Positions 53,307 to 63,266 of a DNA stretch of 64,000 nt are shown piece by piece (position 1 is the stretch's first letter; each line of letters begins with the position of its first letter). The notes under the pieces are model-generated. The model worked only from the letters and a program-made list of their open reading frames with translations. It was not told the DNA's origin and searched no databases. Position numbers and translations under genes: made by a program. Source of the DNA: Geobacter sp. AOG2 (lineage in GTDB: Bacteria > Desulfobacterota > Desulfuromonadia > Geobacterales > Pseudopelobacteraceae); NCBI RefSeq assembly GCF_019972295.1, contig NZ_BLJA01000001.1:218049-282048 (forward strand), given 5' to 3'.

Positions 53307-54253
53307 GCGCGGTACTTTTTGTTGACGATGAACCGTCGATCCTGCGGTCGGTAGAGAGAACATTCCATGATACAGACTTGCGCATCCTGACCGCCGATTC
53401 GGGAGAGCATGCACTGGAGATTCTGAGGCATGAGAAAGTAGCGGTGGTGGTTTCCGACAACAGGATGCCAGGAATGAGCGGCATCGATCTCCTTACCAGG
53501 GTCCGAACCATCTCCCCTGACACGGTGCGTATCATGATTACAGCCTTCGCCGACCTGCAAACGGCCATTTCTGCGATCAACTCCAGCGAGGTTTTTCGTT
53601 TCGTAACCAAACCTTGGGACAACGACGATCTGATCGCGGTGATTAATGAAGGGCTGGCACGCTACAATGTCGTCAGAGAGTTGCGGGAAGGGGACGAATC
53701 CCGCTATCTCCCGATTGCCCAGGCTATTGAACTCAAGGATCCTTACACGCGTGGGCATTGCGACCGGGTTGCGAATTATGCCGTCAGTCTGGCAGAGGCG
53801 TTGGGCCTTCCCGAAACGATTATTCGTGAAATCAGATTCGGCGGTTGGCTGCATGATTGCGGCAAAATAGGTGTCCCCGAGGCAATCCTCAATTACGGGG
53901 AGCGACTGCCGGTCGATCAATTCGAGCTTGTCAAGCAACATCCTCTTTGGGGGAGTGAGGTGGCTCGCCAAGCGCGCATGTCCGAGACGATCATCAATAT
54001 AATCCTCCATCACCACGAGCGTTATGATGGATCGGGATATCCCTCAGGCCTGCGGGAGGACCATATCCCGCTTGAGGCACGCATTGTGACCATTGCCGAT
54101 GTCTTCGATGCCCTCAGCACCGACCGTCCCTACCGCAAGGCATACGAAGGGACATACATTCTAAGCATCATGCGGGAATTTACCGGTTCGTTCTTCGACC
54201 CCCGCCTTATGGAGGTTTTCATGCCGATAGCAGAGAAGGTGTGTGCGCTATGA
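53303..54253 (+). CDS. response regulator with HD-GYP domain, probable cyclic-di-GMP phosphodiesterase
   Basis: A 316-residue RpfG-type protein. The receiver (LFVDDEPSILRSVERTF; phospho-Asp in VVSDNRMPGMSG; FVTKPWDNDD) joins an HD-GYP domain with HCDRVANYAV, LHDCGKIGVPE, HHHERYDGSGYPSGLREDHIP and VTIADVFDALSTDRPYR, all key residues present. Active members hydrolyse cyclic-di-GMP, so the upstream kinase may control second-messenger levels. The gene overlaps both neighbours by four bases. Confidence 0.9.
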   Translation: MSAVLFVDDEPSILRSVERTFHDTDLRILTADSGEHALEILRHEKVAVVVSDNRMPGMSGIDLLTRVRTISPDTVRIMITAFADLQTAISAINSSEVFRFVTKPWDNDDLIAVINEGLARYNVVRELREGDESRYLPIAQAIELKDPYTRGHCDRVANYAVSLAEALGLPETIIREIRFGGWLHDCGKIGVPEAILNYGERLPVDQFELVKQHPLWGSEVARQARMSETIINIILHHHERYDGSGYPSGLREDHIPLEARIVTIADVFDALSTDRPYRKAYEGTYILSIMREFTGSFFDPRLMEVFMPIAEKVCAL

Positions 54254-55563
54254 GTGATACCGAAAGAAGCATTCAGGTGCTCCTAGTTGACGACGAAGAA
54301 AACATCCTCAAATCATTGCAACGTCTTCTCATGGAAGAGGAGTTCGAGCTGCACACGGCCTCCTCGGCTGAACAGGGCATTGCCACCTTAAAGGAACTCG
54401 ACAATGTGGGATTGATCATATCGGACCAACGCATGCCGGGCATGAACGGTTCGGAGTTCCTACAGTACTGTCGCGAGGCCGTTCCGGATGCCCCGCGGAT
54501 TCTCCTGACCGGCTATTCGGATATTTCAGCCACCATTGATGCTATTAACAAAGGAGGGGCCTACCGGTATATTTCCAAGCCCTGGAACGATGCCGAACTG
54601 ATTCAGACCATCCGCGATGCCGTCCGCCAATACGCCTTGCTCATGGAAAACCGCCGTTTGAACGAGATCGTCCGCCAACAGAACGAGGAATTGCAGGAGT
54701 GGAACCGGAATCTGAAGGGGCGAGTGCTGGAGCAGACCACCGCCATCCGCCAGAAGAACGAGGAACTGCACGTTCTTCTCAAGAGGGTGAAGGAAGATTA
54801 CGATGAGATTATTGCTGTTTTTTCCGGGCTTGTGGAGATGCATGGCGGCAAGCTCAGGCAGCATTCCCGCAACGTGGCCGAACTTTCCGTTAATGCTGCC
54901 AGGGAACTGGGGATATCGGGTAATGATCTGGAAACCATCCGCATCGCTGCGCTGTTGCATGACATTGGCGAGATTGGGATACCGGAGCGTATCCTGGCCC
55001 TGGACCGCGATGCCATGAATGCTGACGAACTGAAACAGTATCAGCAGCACCCGATCCGCGGTCAGGTGGCCATTGACACCATAGAAGGGCTCCGAGCGGC
55101 CGGACTGTTCATCCGGCACCATCATGAAAATCTCGATGGCAGCGGATTTCCGGACCGGCTGGCCGGTGACGAGATCCCGCTGGGCGCCAGGATCATTGCT
55201 TTTGCCGATCATATCGATAAGGCCTCGGAAACATGCAGGGGAGACATCGCTGATCAAGCGCTGATCAAGTCGGGGTTTGTAGTGGGGACGCAACTGGACC
55301 CCTCATTGCAAAAAGTTTTCAGGAAAGTGGCCCCGTACACGTATTTTTCCATGGGCGCCGAGGAAAAGGAACTCGTGGAAGTGGAACTTGACCCCAAGGA
55401 ATTGAAGGAAGGAATGTTTCTTTCCAGGGACGTCAGCAGCGCTTCGGGAATTCTTCTTCTCGGCAGAGGGGTCGCGCTCGACGTGACAAAACTTGCGGCC
55501 ATCAGGCGAAATTATGAGCTTGACGCGCCGCCCCACGGAGTATTTGTAATGGTTAGTCGCTAA
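54250..55563 (+). CDS. response regulator with HD-type phosphohydrolase domain, degenerate GYP motif
   Basis: About 437 residues. A receiver (VLLVDDEENILKSLQRL; IISDQRMPGMNG; ISKPWNDAEL), a coiled coil, and an HD domain (HSRNVAELSVNAAREL, LLHDIGEIGIPE, HHHENLDGSGFP, IIAFADHID) are followed by a C-terminal beta-rich tail. The third motif reads GFP rather than GYP, so its phosphodiesterase activity is less certain than that of the neighbour. The ATG at 54250 overlaps the preceding stop, which is better supported than the GTG at 54241. Confidence 0.87.
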   Translation: MSDTERSIQVLLVDDEENILKSLQRLLMEEEFELHTASSAEQGIATLKELDNVGLIISDQRMPGMNGSEFLQYCREAVPDAPRILLTGYSDISATIDAINKGGAYRYISKPWNDAELIQTIRDAVRQYALLMENRRLNEIVRQQNEELQEWNRNLKGRVLEQTTAIRQKNEELHVLLKRVKEDYDEIIAVFSGLVEMHGGKLRQHSRNVAELSVNAARELGISGNDLETIRIAALLHDIGEIGIPERILALDRDAMNADELKQYQQHPIRGQVAIDTIEGLRAAGLFIRHHHENLDGSGFPDRLAGDEIPLGARIIAFADHIDKASETCRGDIADQALIKSGFVVGTQLDPSLQKVFRKVAPYTYFSMGAEEKELVEVELDPKELKEGMFLSRDVSSASGILLLGRGVALDVTKLAAIRRNYELDAPPHGVFVMVSR

Positions 55564-55610
55564 TGGCTTTCGTTAAAAGATAGAAAAATTCCGCTTATAT
55601 AGGAGGAAAG

Positions 55611-55652
55611 CTAACGCCTATCAGATTCTGTCTGGTAGGCGTTAGTTTGTTT
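55611..55652 (+). terminator. strong intrinsic terminator after the regulator operon
   Basis: Arms of 14 bases (CTAACGCCTATCAG / CTGGTAGGCGTTAG) form a near-perfect stem with a 7-base loop, followed by TTTGTTT, 48 bases after the last stop codon. Confidence 0.85.
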
Positions 55653-55796
55653 GCGATACGTCGGAAACGACCTGATTAACAGGAATCTCCCGTACCTAGC
55701 GGGATTATGTCCATGTCCGAAAATGGCGAGCAAAGGTCAGCCACATCATGGTATAGGTATTTCATCGAGAGGAAAACCCGATGGAAGAGGTGCCGC

Positions 55797-57257
55797 ATGC
55801 TATTGGATGCAACAGCCTGTTATACGGCTTTACGCGCGCGGGATTCCCGTTTTGACGGATGTTTTTTCGTGGGGGTCGCCTCCACCGGTATTTATTGCCG
55901 CCCGGTCTGCCGGGCCAGGACGCCGAAAGCGGAAAACTGCTCCTTTTATGTAAGCGCGGCGGCGGCGGAGGCGGCCGGCTTCCGCCCTTGCCTGCGATGC
56001 CGGCCCGAGTTGGCTCCGGGGCTGGCACGGGTGGATGCCGAAAGGCGGTTGGCCCGGCTGGCCGCACTGAGAATGGAGTCGGATGGATTGTCCGACGGGA
56101 CGATCTCTGATATGGCTGATTCACTCGGGATAACCGGCCGTCATTTGCGGCGCGTCTTTACCGGCGAATACGGGGTGCCGCCCGTCGCCTGGTTGCAGAC
56201 CCAACGTCTTTTGGCCGCCAAGCAACTGTTGACTGAAACCACGTTGCCCATCATGCAGGTGGCCATGAATACGGGGTTCGGCAGCGTCAGGCGACTGAAT
56301 TCTCTTTTCCGCACGCGGTATGGCTGCAACCCGACGGATTTTAGGAAAAATGTCGAGGCCCGCCACGACCCGGCAGAACCCATGACACTGTTGCTCGGGT
56401 ATCGCCCTCCCCTTGCCTGGGAAACCCTTCTGAAGTTTTTGAACGAGCGGGCCATTCCGGGTGTCGAATATGTGGATGCTTCCCGGTACCTGCGCACCGT
56501 GTCGATTACCCACAAAGGCGCAACCCACCGTGGATGGATATCGGTTTCTCATCGCCCGGCGCGAAATGTGATGGAGGTAACCCTCTCACCGTCTCTCTAC
56601 AAGGTCATCAATCGGGTGTTGGCGCGGGTACGGTTTCTCTTCGATCTAAACTGCATGCCGGATGATATCGCGGAGAAATTGGGAACCATGCAGATCGGGG
56701 GGGAGAGGGTCTTCGAGCCCGGCCTTCGATTACCCGGTTGTTTCGATCCGTTCGAAATGGCGACGAGGGTCGTCCTAGGCCAGCAGATTACGGTGCGGGC
56801 CGCCCGAACCCTTGCCATGCGTATTGCGACACACTTGGGCGAACCGCTGGAAACTCCGTTTAGGGGATTGTCCGTAACGTTCCCGACTGTCGAGCGCATA
56901 TGCTCTCTTGAACGCCCGATCGAGGATCTGTTGGGCCCGCTGGGGGTTGTCGGCGCCCGCGCGCGCTCCATCCGGGCGTTGGCCGAGGCTATGCGGCAGG
57001 GGATAATCCGGTTGGAACCGGGTGCGGACCCGGAGCGTGAAATGGTGCGTATGGCCGCCTTGCCCGGATTCGGACCATGGACCGTGCAGTACCTGGCGAT
57101 GCGGGCCTTGGGTTGGCCGGATGCGTTCCCCCATACGGATTACGGTGTAAAGAGGGCCCTCATGGGTCTGTCTTCAAAGGAGATGCTGGCGTTGGCCCAA
57201 GGGTGGTCGCCCTGGCGCTCCTATGCCACCCTGAGCTTGTGGAATCATCTGGCGTGA
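55797..57257 (+). CDS. fused Ada-like methyltransferase/AraC regulator and AlkA DNA glycosylase
   Basis: About 486 residues in three parts. First is an Ada N-terminal zinc domain (GVASTGIYCRPVCRAR, GFRPCLRCRPE: the four Cys that repair methylphosphotriesters and sense damage). Next is an AraC-type helix-turn-helix (SLGITGRHLRRVFTGEYGVPPVAWLQTQRL). Last is an AlkA 3-methyladenine glycosylase domain with VLGQQITVRAARTLA, LPGFGPWTVQYLAMRAL and a catalytic Asp in PHTDYGVK. It removes alkylated bases and probably activates its own alkylation response. The ATG at 55797 has AAGAGG upstream. ogt follows 21 bases later. Confidence 0.88.
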   Translation: MLLDATACYTALRARDSRFDGCFFVGVASTGIYCRPVCRARTPKAENCSFYVSAAAAEAAGFRPCLRCRPELAPGLARVDAERRLARLAALRMESDGLSDGTISDMADSLGITGRHLRRVFTGEYGVPPVAWLQTQRLLAAKQLLTETTLPIMQVAMNTGFGSVRRLNSLFRTRYGCNPTDFRKNVEARHDPAEPMTLLLGYRPPLAWETLLKFLNERAIPGVEYVDASRYLRTVSITHKGATHRGWISVSHRPARNVMEVTLSPSLYKVINRVLARVRFLFDLNCMPDDIAEKLGTMQIGGERVFEPGLRLPGCFDPFEMATRVVLGQQITVRAARTLAMRIATHLGEPLETPFRGLSVTFPTVERICSLERPIEDLLGPLGVVGARARSIRALAEAMRQGIIRLEPGADPEREMVRMAALPGFGPWTVQYLAMRALGWPDAFPHTDYGVKRALMGLSSKEMLALAQGWSPWRSYATLSLWNHLA

Positions 57258-57278
57258 GACGATAATGGAGGAAAAGCC

Positions 57279-57806
57279 ATGAAACGACATTGCACCATCA
57301 GGACGCCCTTGGGAGACATGATCGCGATGGTTGAGCAGGAGCATCTCTGCGGGCTCTGGTTTACCGACCAAAAATATGCTCCGGAATTCTTCCGTGAGTG
57401 GCCGCCGGACCCGGACGACCCTATTTTTGCGGCGCTGCGGGGACAGTTGGATGCCTATTTTACCGGCCGATTCAGCCGGTTCGATCTGCCGCTCGCCCCC
57501 CAGGGGACGGGGTTTCAAAAGGCGGTATGGGCGCTGTTGCGTGCCATCCCTCCGGGGACGGTTACCACGTACGGCGCCCTGGCCCGGCAGTTGGCCGCAG
57601 GGGGCGAAGGGCGTGTCACCTCGGCCCGGGCGGTGGGCAGCGCCGTGGGGCACAACCCGATCAGCATCGTCATCCCCTGCCATCGCGTCGTGGGGGCGGA
57701 TGGCTCCCTGACCGGTTATGCCGGCGGCCTGAAGCGCAAGGCCGCCCTGCTGTCCCTGGAGAGCGTTGAACACCCGTCACGCTGGCGGAGATTTACAGAT
57801 TCATGA
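57279..57806 (+). CDS. ogt: methylated-DNA-protein-cysteine methyltransferase
   Basis: A 175-residue O6-alkylguanine-DNA alkyltransferase. It shows the active-site IVIPCHRVVG, the wing GTGFQKAVWALLRAIPPGTVTTYGALAR, VGSAVGHNPISI and a C-terminal GYAGGLKRKAALL. It transfers methyl groups from guanine or thymine oxygen to its own Cys, a one-shot repair that complements the glycosylase encoded just upstream. GGAGGAAAA precedes the ATG. A terminator follows, so the two genes are a repair operon. Confidence 0.93.
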   Translation: MKRHCTIRTPLGDMIAMVEQEHLCGLWFTDQKYAPEFFREWPPDPDDPIFAALRGQLDAYFTGRFSRFDLPLAPQGTGFQKAVWALLRAIPPGTVTTYGALARQLAAGGEGRVTSARAVGSAVGHNPISIVIPCHRVVGADGSLTGYAGGLKRKAALLSLESVEHPSRWRRFTDS

Positions 57807-57839
57807 CGTTGTTCTACAGCCGGTCATACATAATTTATT

Positions 57840-57869
57840 AACCGTGAACCTTTGGGTTTACGGTTTTTT
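57840..57869 (+). terminator. intrinsic terminator after ogt
   Basis: A stem made of AACCGT/ACGGTT and AACC/GGTT with a small internal bulge and a short TTTG loop, followed by a run of six T. Confidence 0.8.
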
Positions 57870-58064
57870 CGTTTAAGGGACCCATTACATCGCGACATCT
57901 TTCATGGGAGTTGTAATCTTTTGATCCAAATTGCCGTCTATTATTTGTATGGATGGCAATCCGGGTGTGCCACGTTTATAGAGACCGGAGAGAACGGAGC
58001 CCGGCTATCCCCCGGAACAGAAGTAACAAAGAAACGGAAAAGGGTTTAAAGAAGGAGAGCCCAG

Positions 58065-58451
58065 ATGAAAAGGTTCATGCAAATTTCAGTTGTCGTTACA
58101 GCGTTACTCATGGCGTGTGCCGCGCCCGGGCAAGCAGAACGCTTTCATGGTGGCGGCCGGGGCGGTTGGGGTTGGGGATGGGGCCCGGCTGTAGGTATAG
58201 GGTTGCTGGGCCTGGGATTATGGGAGGTGTCCTCTCCGCATTATGTCTATCCGTATTACCCCTATGCCTATCCGGCGCCTGTCGTTATCCAGCAGCCGGC
58301 CACAGAGGTGTATGTGCAGCCGGCCCAGCAGCAGTCTGCGGAATCGGGATACTGGTATTACTGCCGGGACTCGCAAGGATACTATCCCTATGTCAAACAA
58401 TGTCCGGGTGGATGGATGAAGGTTGTCCCCTCGCCACCCCCGGAAAGATAG
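58065..58451 (+). CDS. secreted Gly/Pro/Tyr-rich small protein, unknown function
   Basis: A 128-residue protein with a signal peptide (MKRFMQISVVVTALLMACAAPGQA), a Gly-Trp-rich stretch, a hydrophobic PAVGIGLLGLGLW segment, a Tyr/Pro-rich region (YVYPYYPYAYPAP) and a Gln-rich linker, then the conserved ending YWYYCRDSQGYYPYVKQCPGGWMKVVP, seen in many small proteobacterial envelope proteins. Two Cys in that ending may form a disulfide. The ribosome site AAGGAG is good. Its role is unknown. The 258-base gap before it holds no further gene. Confidence 0.8.
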   Translation: MKRFMQISVVVTALLMACAAPGQAERFHGGGRGGWGWGWGPAVGIGLLGLGLWEVSSPHYVYPYYPYAYPAPVVIQQPATEVYVQPAQQQSAESGYWYYCRDSQGYYPYVKQCPGGWMKVVPSPPPER

Positions 58452-58595
58452 GGACGATGACGCCTCGAAGTTTTATACGTAGTAATTGCAGGGATAAACG
58501 ATACAGATGGAGTTCATTTTCTTGATCCCCAAACAGCGTAAAATGGGGTATAATCGGAAAAATGGATGACCGGCAGCACGTATTGACTAAACTGC

Positions 58596-60389
58596 ATGGA
58601 GTTGGATGGCAGACATGGCTCGTCAGTCTGTACTCAACCCGATGAGGCACGCATTAAAGATCTCGCCCTTCTAGTACCGTACCTTGGGGCGCTCCGCCGC
58701 CGTTACGCCGGTGGGGCGCTCTTTCTCCTGCTGACCAACGGCTTTGCCCTGCTGATCCCTTGGTTCATGAAGCTGGCGGTTGAGGGATTGCAACGTCCTG
58801 CGGCTTCACGCTTCTCAGCTTCCTCCTGCGCCCTGATAATTGCCGCTTTGGCCTCGGGGCATTGCATTACCCGAATCTTTTCCCGTACCCTGATTCTGAA
58901 CGCCGCCCGCATCATAGAGTTCCGTATCCGTGATGATCTCTTTCGTCGTCTGATGCTCCTCGATGCTCAGTATTTTTCCCGCAGCCGGACCGGCGATATT
59001 CTCTCCCGCTTTTCCAACGACCTGACCAATGTACGCATGCTGGCCGGATTTGGGGCCATGAGCGCCGTGAACACTCTGATCCTGTATCTGGCGGCGGTTA
59101 CGTTGATGGTGCGCATCCATCCTTGGCTGACCCTGTGGGCCGTGCTTCCCTTTCCCCTGATGGTAATGGTGGTCAAACGAATAAGCCAGCGCATGTTTTT
59201 GCGCTCTCTTGAGGCACAGGAGGAGTTGGCCCGCCTGTCGAGCATGGCCGAAGAGTCGGTTTCGGCAGTGCGTCTGATCAAGTCCTACTGCCGTGAAGAT
59301 CATTTTCAGGGTCTTTTCAACACAACGTCCGGTACGTATTTGCGTCACAACCTGCGCTTGGCTCGACTGCGCGGCCTTGTGCTACCGGTTATGGCGATCG
59401 CCACCGGAACCGGCACCCTCGTTGTGCTATTCCTGGGAGGGCGCTTGGTCATTGCCGGGACCATGACCTTGGGGGACTTTGTGGCCTTCAGCGGTTACTT
59501 GGCCATGCTGGTCTGGCCGACGGTGATACTGGGGTGGATACTGACCCTGGCCCAGCGCGGAGCAGCATCGATGGCGCGTCTGGCCGTCATTTTGATGGCC
59601 GAACCGTTGGTGGCGGATGCCGCCGACGCGGAACCTCTTGAGGAGGTGCGGCAGGGGATCGAATTACGCGGGCTCAGTTTCAGTTACGGGAGCGAGATCG
59701 TGCTGGAACGGATTTCACTCTTCATCTCCCCGGGTGAAAAGGTGGGGATCACCGGCGAGGTGGGCAGCGGCAAGTCCACGTTGCTCAGACTGCTGTTGCG
59801 GCTCTTGCCGGTGGGCGACGGGATGCTGTTCATCGACGGCAGGGATATCAACCGCATTGCCCTGGGCAGCCTGCGCCGACTAATCGGGTATGTACCCCAA
59901 GAAGCTTTTCTTTTCTCGCGCAACATCCGGGAGAATATCGCCTACGGTTTGGCGGCGGGGGCTGAGCGGATCATTGTCGAGGAGGTGGCGCGGCAGGCCG
60001 GGCTTCTGGAGGATGTGGCACATTTTCACGACGGTTTGGAAACCCTGGTGGGAGAAAAAGGGGTTATGTTGTCAGGCGGCCAGAAACAGCGGTTGGCCAT
60101 TGCCCGGGCCCTGGCGACCGACCCTCGCGTGCTGCTGCTGGACGATCCCCTTTCGGCTGTTGACGCCGGCCGCGGTGAAGATATCCTGGCAGAACTGGGC
60201 CTGTTCTACCAAGACAGAACTGTGCTGATTGTCTCCCATCGCCTTTCAGCCTTTCGTGATTGCGACCGGGTCGTTGTGCTGAAAAACGGCGGGATCGTCG
60301 AACAGGGAAAGCCTGCCGATCTGTTGGCACAAGGGGGCGTGTATGCACAGATGCACCGCATGCAGCGCTTGCGGGAGGAGTTGTTGTAG
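58596..60389 (+). CDS. ABC exporter with fused membrane and ATPase domains (MsbA/MdlA type)
   Basis: A 597-residue half-transporter. Six membrane helices lie in residues ~40-325, with the coupling region DAQYFSRSRTGDILSRFSNDLTNVR. The ATPase domain has Walker A GEVGSGKST, Q-loop GYVPQEAFLF, signature LSGGQKQR, Walker B LLLDDPLSAVD and the H-loop VSHRL. It would work as a homodimer exporting lipids, drugs or peptides; the substrate is not evident. The start at 58596 lacks a good ribosome site but no better in-frame start is visible. Confidence 0.88.
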   Translation: MELDGRHGSSVCTQPDEARIKDLALLVPYLGALRRRYAGGALFLLLTNGFALLIPWFMKLAVEGLQRPAASRFSASSCALIIAALASGHCITRIFSRTLILNAARIIEFRIRDDLFRRLMLLDAQYFSRSRTGDILSRFSNDLTNVRMLAGFGAMSAVNTLILYLAAVTLMVRIHPWLTLWAVLPFPLMVMVVKRISQRMFLRSLEAQEELARLSSMAEESVSAVRLIKSYCREDHFQGLFNTTSGTYLRHNLRLARLRGLVLPVMAIATGTGTLVVLFLGGRLVIAGTMTLGDFVAFSGYLAMLVWPTVILGWILTLAQRGAASMARLAVILMAEPLVADAADAEPLEEVRQGIELRGLSFSYGSEIVLERISLFISPGEKVGITGEVGSGKSTLLRLLLRLLPVGDGMLFIDGRDINRIALGSLRRLIGYVPQEAFLFSRNIRENIAYGLAAGAERIIVEEVARQAGLLEDVAHFHDGLETLVGEKGVMLSGGQKQRLAIARALATDPRVLLLDDPLSAVDAGRGEDILAELGLFYQDRTVLIVSHRLSAFRDCDRVVVLKNGGIVEQGKPADLLAQGGVYAQMHRMQRLREELL

Positions 60390-60420
60390 GGGGGCTCGAT
60401 TGCCGATTCCCGGTAATCCG

Positions 60421-61692
60421 CTAGAACGGGTATCCCAGTCCTACAAATATGGCCGGTCCGTCCCGGCCAACCCCCATATCGACCCGGCCGATGATGTTGG
60501 GGCGGACGATGGCCCTGAAACCGATGCCGGGGTTGAACTCGAAGTTGCTGGTACGGGCCTTGTCCAGAGCCTCCATCACCGCTCCCAGATCGACAAAGGG
60601 GGCGACCTCCCAGTCCGCGGTCACATTGAATACCTCCCAACGGAAAAGCCGGATCCGCTCCTCCAGGTTGCAGAGAAGGAAGCTGTTGTCAACGAAGCGG
60701 TTTCGGCCGTAGCCCCGCAGGGTGGTCTCCCCACCAAGGATACTTTGCTCCAGGAAGGGGACGTTTTTCCCCAGGGTTTGGTTGTACATGAGGCGGAAGA
60801 CGCTGATGTAGCGGGCATTATCCAGGGGGATGAACCCCTTGGCCTCGGCCTCGTAGTGGCGGAAGTCGGCCGCACCGCCGAGCGCTTTGAATGTCGGTTC
60901 GAAGGTTAGCTTGGCAAAACCGCCAAAGGTGGGGGTGGTGGCGGAGTCCAGGGTGCTGTAGACAAGGGAGATCCGCTGGGCGTGAGTGGCAAAGCCGTTG
61001 ATCCCCGGGACGGATGATGTGCCGAACTGGTCTTTGATGTAGGGGATGCCCTTGACGGCCCCCGGTTCGATGGCAACGTCACGGTAGCGTTCACCCAGAA
61101 CCAACTGGAAGTGGCGGCTAATGTCGTAACCTGCGGAAAAATTGAAGCCGACCTCAGTATCGGTGTAATTGGTCTCCTGTTGTTGGGGGCTTTTGGCCTC
61201 AAAACCGAAAAAACGGGATGAACCGTCACTAAACACAAAGGTTGAAAGGTTTACCTCCAGCTTTTTGTCGAAAAAGGTCTTGTCGCGCAGTTTGATCTCA
61301 TAATCATTATTGATCCTGGTGGATTGGGAGAGGTTGATCTCGACATTCCGGTCGGGCGTAGGATAAAACGCGCCATACAGGCTCGTGGTGATGCCGAAGT
61401 TTGTGTTGTGGTTCACTTGGGGCGCCAACAGGGTGTTGATCTCATCATCTTTGTTGTGAAACAGAAAGGCCGTCAATGCACCGGCTGTTATCCCCTCGTT
61501 GGGACTGGAGGCGATGACCGGCAGTGGTATGGTGACCACCTTGACCGGGGTTGCGCTGGTATAGGGAGCAAAGATGCCAGGGATCTTTTCCTTCGGAATG
61601 TGGCCGGTACAACCACTGAGCAGCGAGGCAAGGAATAGGCAAAAGGTAAACAGGATCAGGCTTCTGCCCGTTATATGGTAGGCATTTGACAT
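60421..61692 (-). CDS. BamA/Omp85-like outer-membrane beta-barrel lipoprotein (surface antigen family)
   Basis: About 423 residues. A signal peptide with lipobox LLSGC is followed directly by the beta-barrel part of the Omp85/D15 surface-antigen family. A bacterial-surface-antigen core (LGGETTLRGYGRNRFVDN: the LRGY motif of the L6 loop) is preceded by amphipathic strands and followed by a C-terminal barrel ending in aromatic Phe (VGLGYPF). No POTRA domains are evident, so it resembles the short patatin-less or TamA-like barrels rather than BamA itself. The ATG at 61692 places the signal peptide correctly; 61710 is an alternative. It is convergent with the ABC exporter gene. Confidence 0.75.
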   Translation of the reverse strand: MSNAYHITGRSLILFTFCLFLASLLSGCTGHIPKEKIPGIFAPYTSATPVKVVTIPLPVIASSPNEGITAGALTAFLFHNKDDEINTLLAPQVNHNTNFGITTSLYGAFYPTPDRNVEINLSQSTRINNDYEIKLRDKTFFDKKLEVNLSTFVFSDGSSRFFGFEAKSPQQQETNYTDTEVGFNFSAGYDISRHFQLVLGERYRDVAIEPGAVKGIPYIKDQFGTSSVPGINGFATHAQRISLVYSTLDSATTPTFGGFAKLTFEPTFKALGGAADFRHYEAEAKGFIPLDNARYISVFRLMYNQTLGKNVPFLEQSILGGETTLRGYGRNRFVDNSFLLCNLEERIRLFRWEVFNVTADWEVAPFVDLGAVMEALDKARTSNFEFNPGIGFRAIVRPNIIGRVDMGVGRDGPAIFVGLGYPF

Positions 61693-61820
61693 AACTTGAA
61701 TATGTATCATTGTGCTGCGCCGGGTGTCAACGTCACAGTTGGACAACTACGTTATAGCGCTTGTTTCCGGCGTCCCTCTGGGCTATAATTTTTTCCAATT
61801 TCGGCTATGCAAGGGTCTCC

Positions 61821-63266
61821 ATGAAGCTCAACGCCAAGCTTGTCATTATCATGCTCACACTGCTGGTGCTTGCCATACTGACCCTCTTTATCCTCAATCA
61901 GTACGCTCAGGACGATCTGGTGCGCGAGATCCAGGAGAGTTCCCAGGAAATCTCCAAAGCGGTCCAGATGAGCATCGCGGATCTCACTTCGGAAACGGAA
62001 ACCTCCCGCCTGACGGATTATCTCCACGATGCCCGCGACAAGGGTATCAACGAGATCAACATCATCAATAACGAAGGGGAGATCATCGACTCTTCCGACC
62101 CTGAGAAAATCGGCAAAAAGCGCGAGGTAAAGAAGCTGGAAAAAGGAATCCGGGCGGTACAGCGGCCCATCGGAGGATCCCTGCTCTCCCAGAAGCCCTA
62201 TGAGGTGGTGGTGCCGGTCATCGTCGGCGACGAACAGCTTGGCTACGTGCAGATCAACATGTTGCTGGACAAGATTCACGACATCCAACATGCCAACTTT
62301 ATCCGCCGCCTGTTTGCCACCTGCATGGTTTTCGTCGTCGGTATCGCCCTGACTATCTTCCTGGCACGCCGTTACACGGATCCGATCCACCGGTTAGTCG
62401 ATGTCTTCAAGCGGGTTTCGTCGGGCGACCTGTCGGTGACCATCCCCGCTGACAGCAAGGACGAGATCGGCGACCTTGCCACCGGCTTCAACAACATGGT
62501 GGAGAAACTGCGCGAACGTGAAGCCTTGGAGAAGCGGCTCTATGAAGCCGAACATCTCTCCCGCGTGGGTCAACTGGCGTCGGGCATCGCCCATGAGATC
62601 CGCAATCCGCTGAACTACATAAGTCTGGCCATCGACCACTTGAGGGCCGACATGCTCCCCATGTGCAGCGAGCGACGCGATGAGTTGGAAAACCTGGCCG
62701 ACAAGATCAAGGAAGAGGTGCGTCGGGCCAACTATATGGTGCTCAATTTTATGAATTACGGCCGGCCCCTCAAGCTGCGGCGGGTATTGGTCCCCTACGA
62801 GGATATCCTCGCAAAGACCTTGCCCTTTTTGAGCGAGCGGCTGTCGGAGCAACGCATCGTTCTGGAACAGCACCTCGCACCCGATCTGCCGCTTTTGTGG
62901 GTCGATCAGGAACTGCTGCGCAACTGCATCATCAACTTTGTCACCAATGCCGCCCAGGCCATGAACGACGGCGGTGTCATCACGCTTGGGGCTACCGGGG
63001 ATATGGAGGCCGGCCTGGTGCGGTTGACCTTTACCGACCAGGGGAGGGGTATCAGCCAGGAGGATCTTGCCAAGATATTCCAGCCCTATTTCACCACCAA
63101 AGAAGTGGGCATAGGGCTCGGCCTGGCGATAACCGAGCGGATCATCAAGGAACATGGCGGCGAAATACTGGTGGAAAGCCGGATTGGTGAAGGGACGACA
63201 TTTACCGTGTCGCTGCCGCTTCAACCGGAGGAACCGGATTATTCCAGAGAACAGGGGACCGTATAG
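61821..63266 (+). CDS. sensor histidine kinase, NtrB-like partner
   Basis: About 481 residues: helix 1 ([19 protein letters not shown]), a periplasmic sensor of about 150 residues, helix 2 ([18 protein letters not shown]), HAMP, a HisKA domain with [16 protein letters not shown] (phospho-His) and an HATPase domain with [18 protein letters not shown] and [16 protein letters not shown]. The ATG at 61821 has AAGGGT upstream; a longer frame begins at 61761 without a ribosome site. Its stop codon overlaps the GTG of the sigma-54 regulator gene, so the two are a cognate pair. Confidence 0.9.
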   Translation: MKLNAKLVIIMLTLLVLAILTLFILNQYAQDDLVREIQESSQEISKAVQMSIADLTSETETSRLTDYLHDARDKGINEINIINNEGEIIDSSDPEKIGKKREVKKLEKGIRAVQRPIGGSLLSQKPYEVVVPVIVGDEQLGYVQINMLLDKIHDIQHANFIRRLFATCMVFVVGIALTIFLARRYTDPIHRLVDVFKRVSSGDLSVTIPADSKDEIGDLATGFNNMVEKLREREALEKRLYEAEHLSRVGQLASGIAHEIRNPLNYISLAIDHLRADMLPMCSERRDELENLADKIKEEVRRANYMVLNFMNYGRPLKLRRVLVPYEDILAKTLPFLSERLSEQRIVLEQHLAPDLPLLWVDQELLRNCIINFVTNAAQAMNDGGVITLGATGDMEAGLVRLTFTDQGRGISQEDLAKIFQPYFTTKEVGIGLGLAITERIIKEHGGEILVESRIGEGTTFTVSLPLQPEEPDYSREQGTV

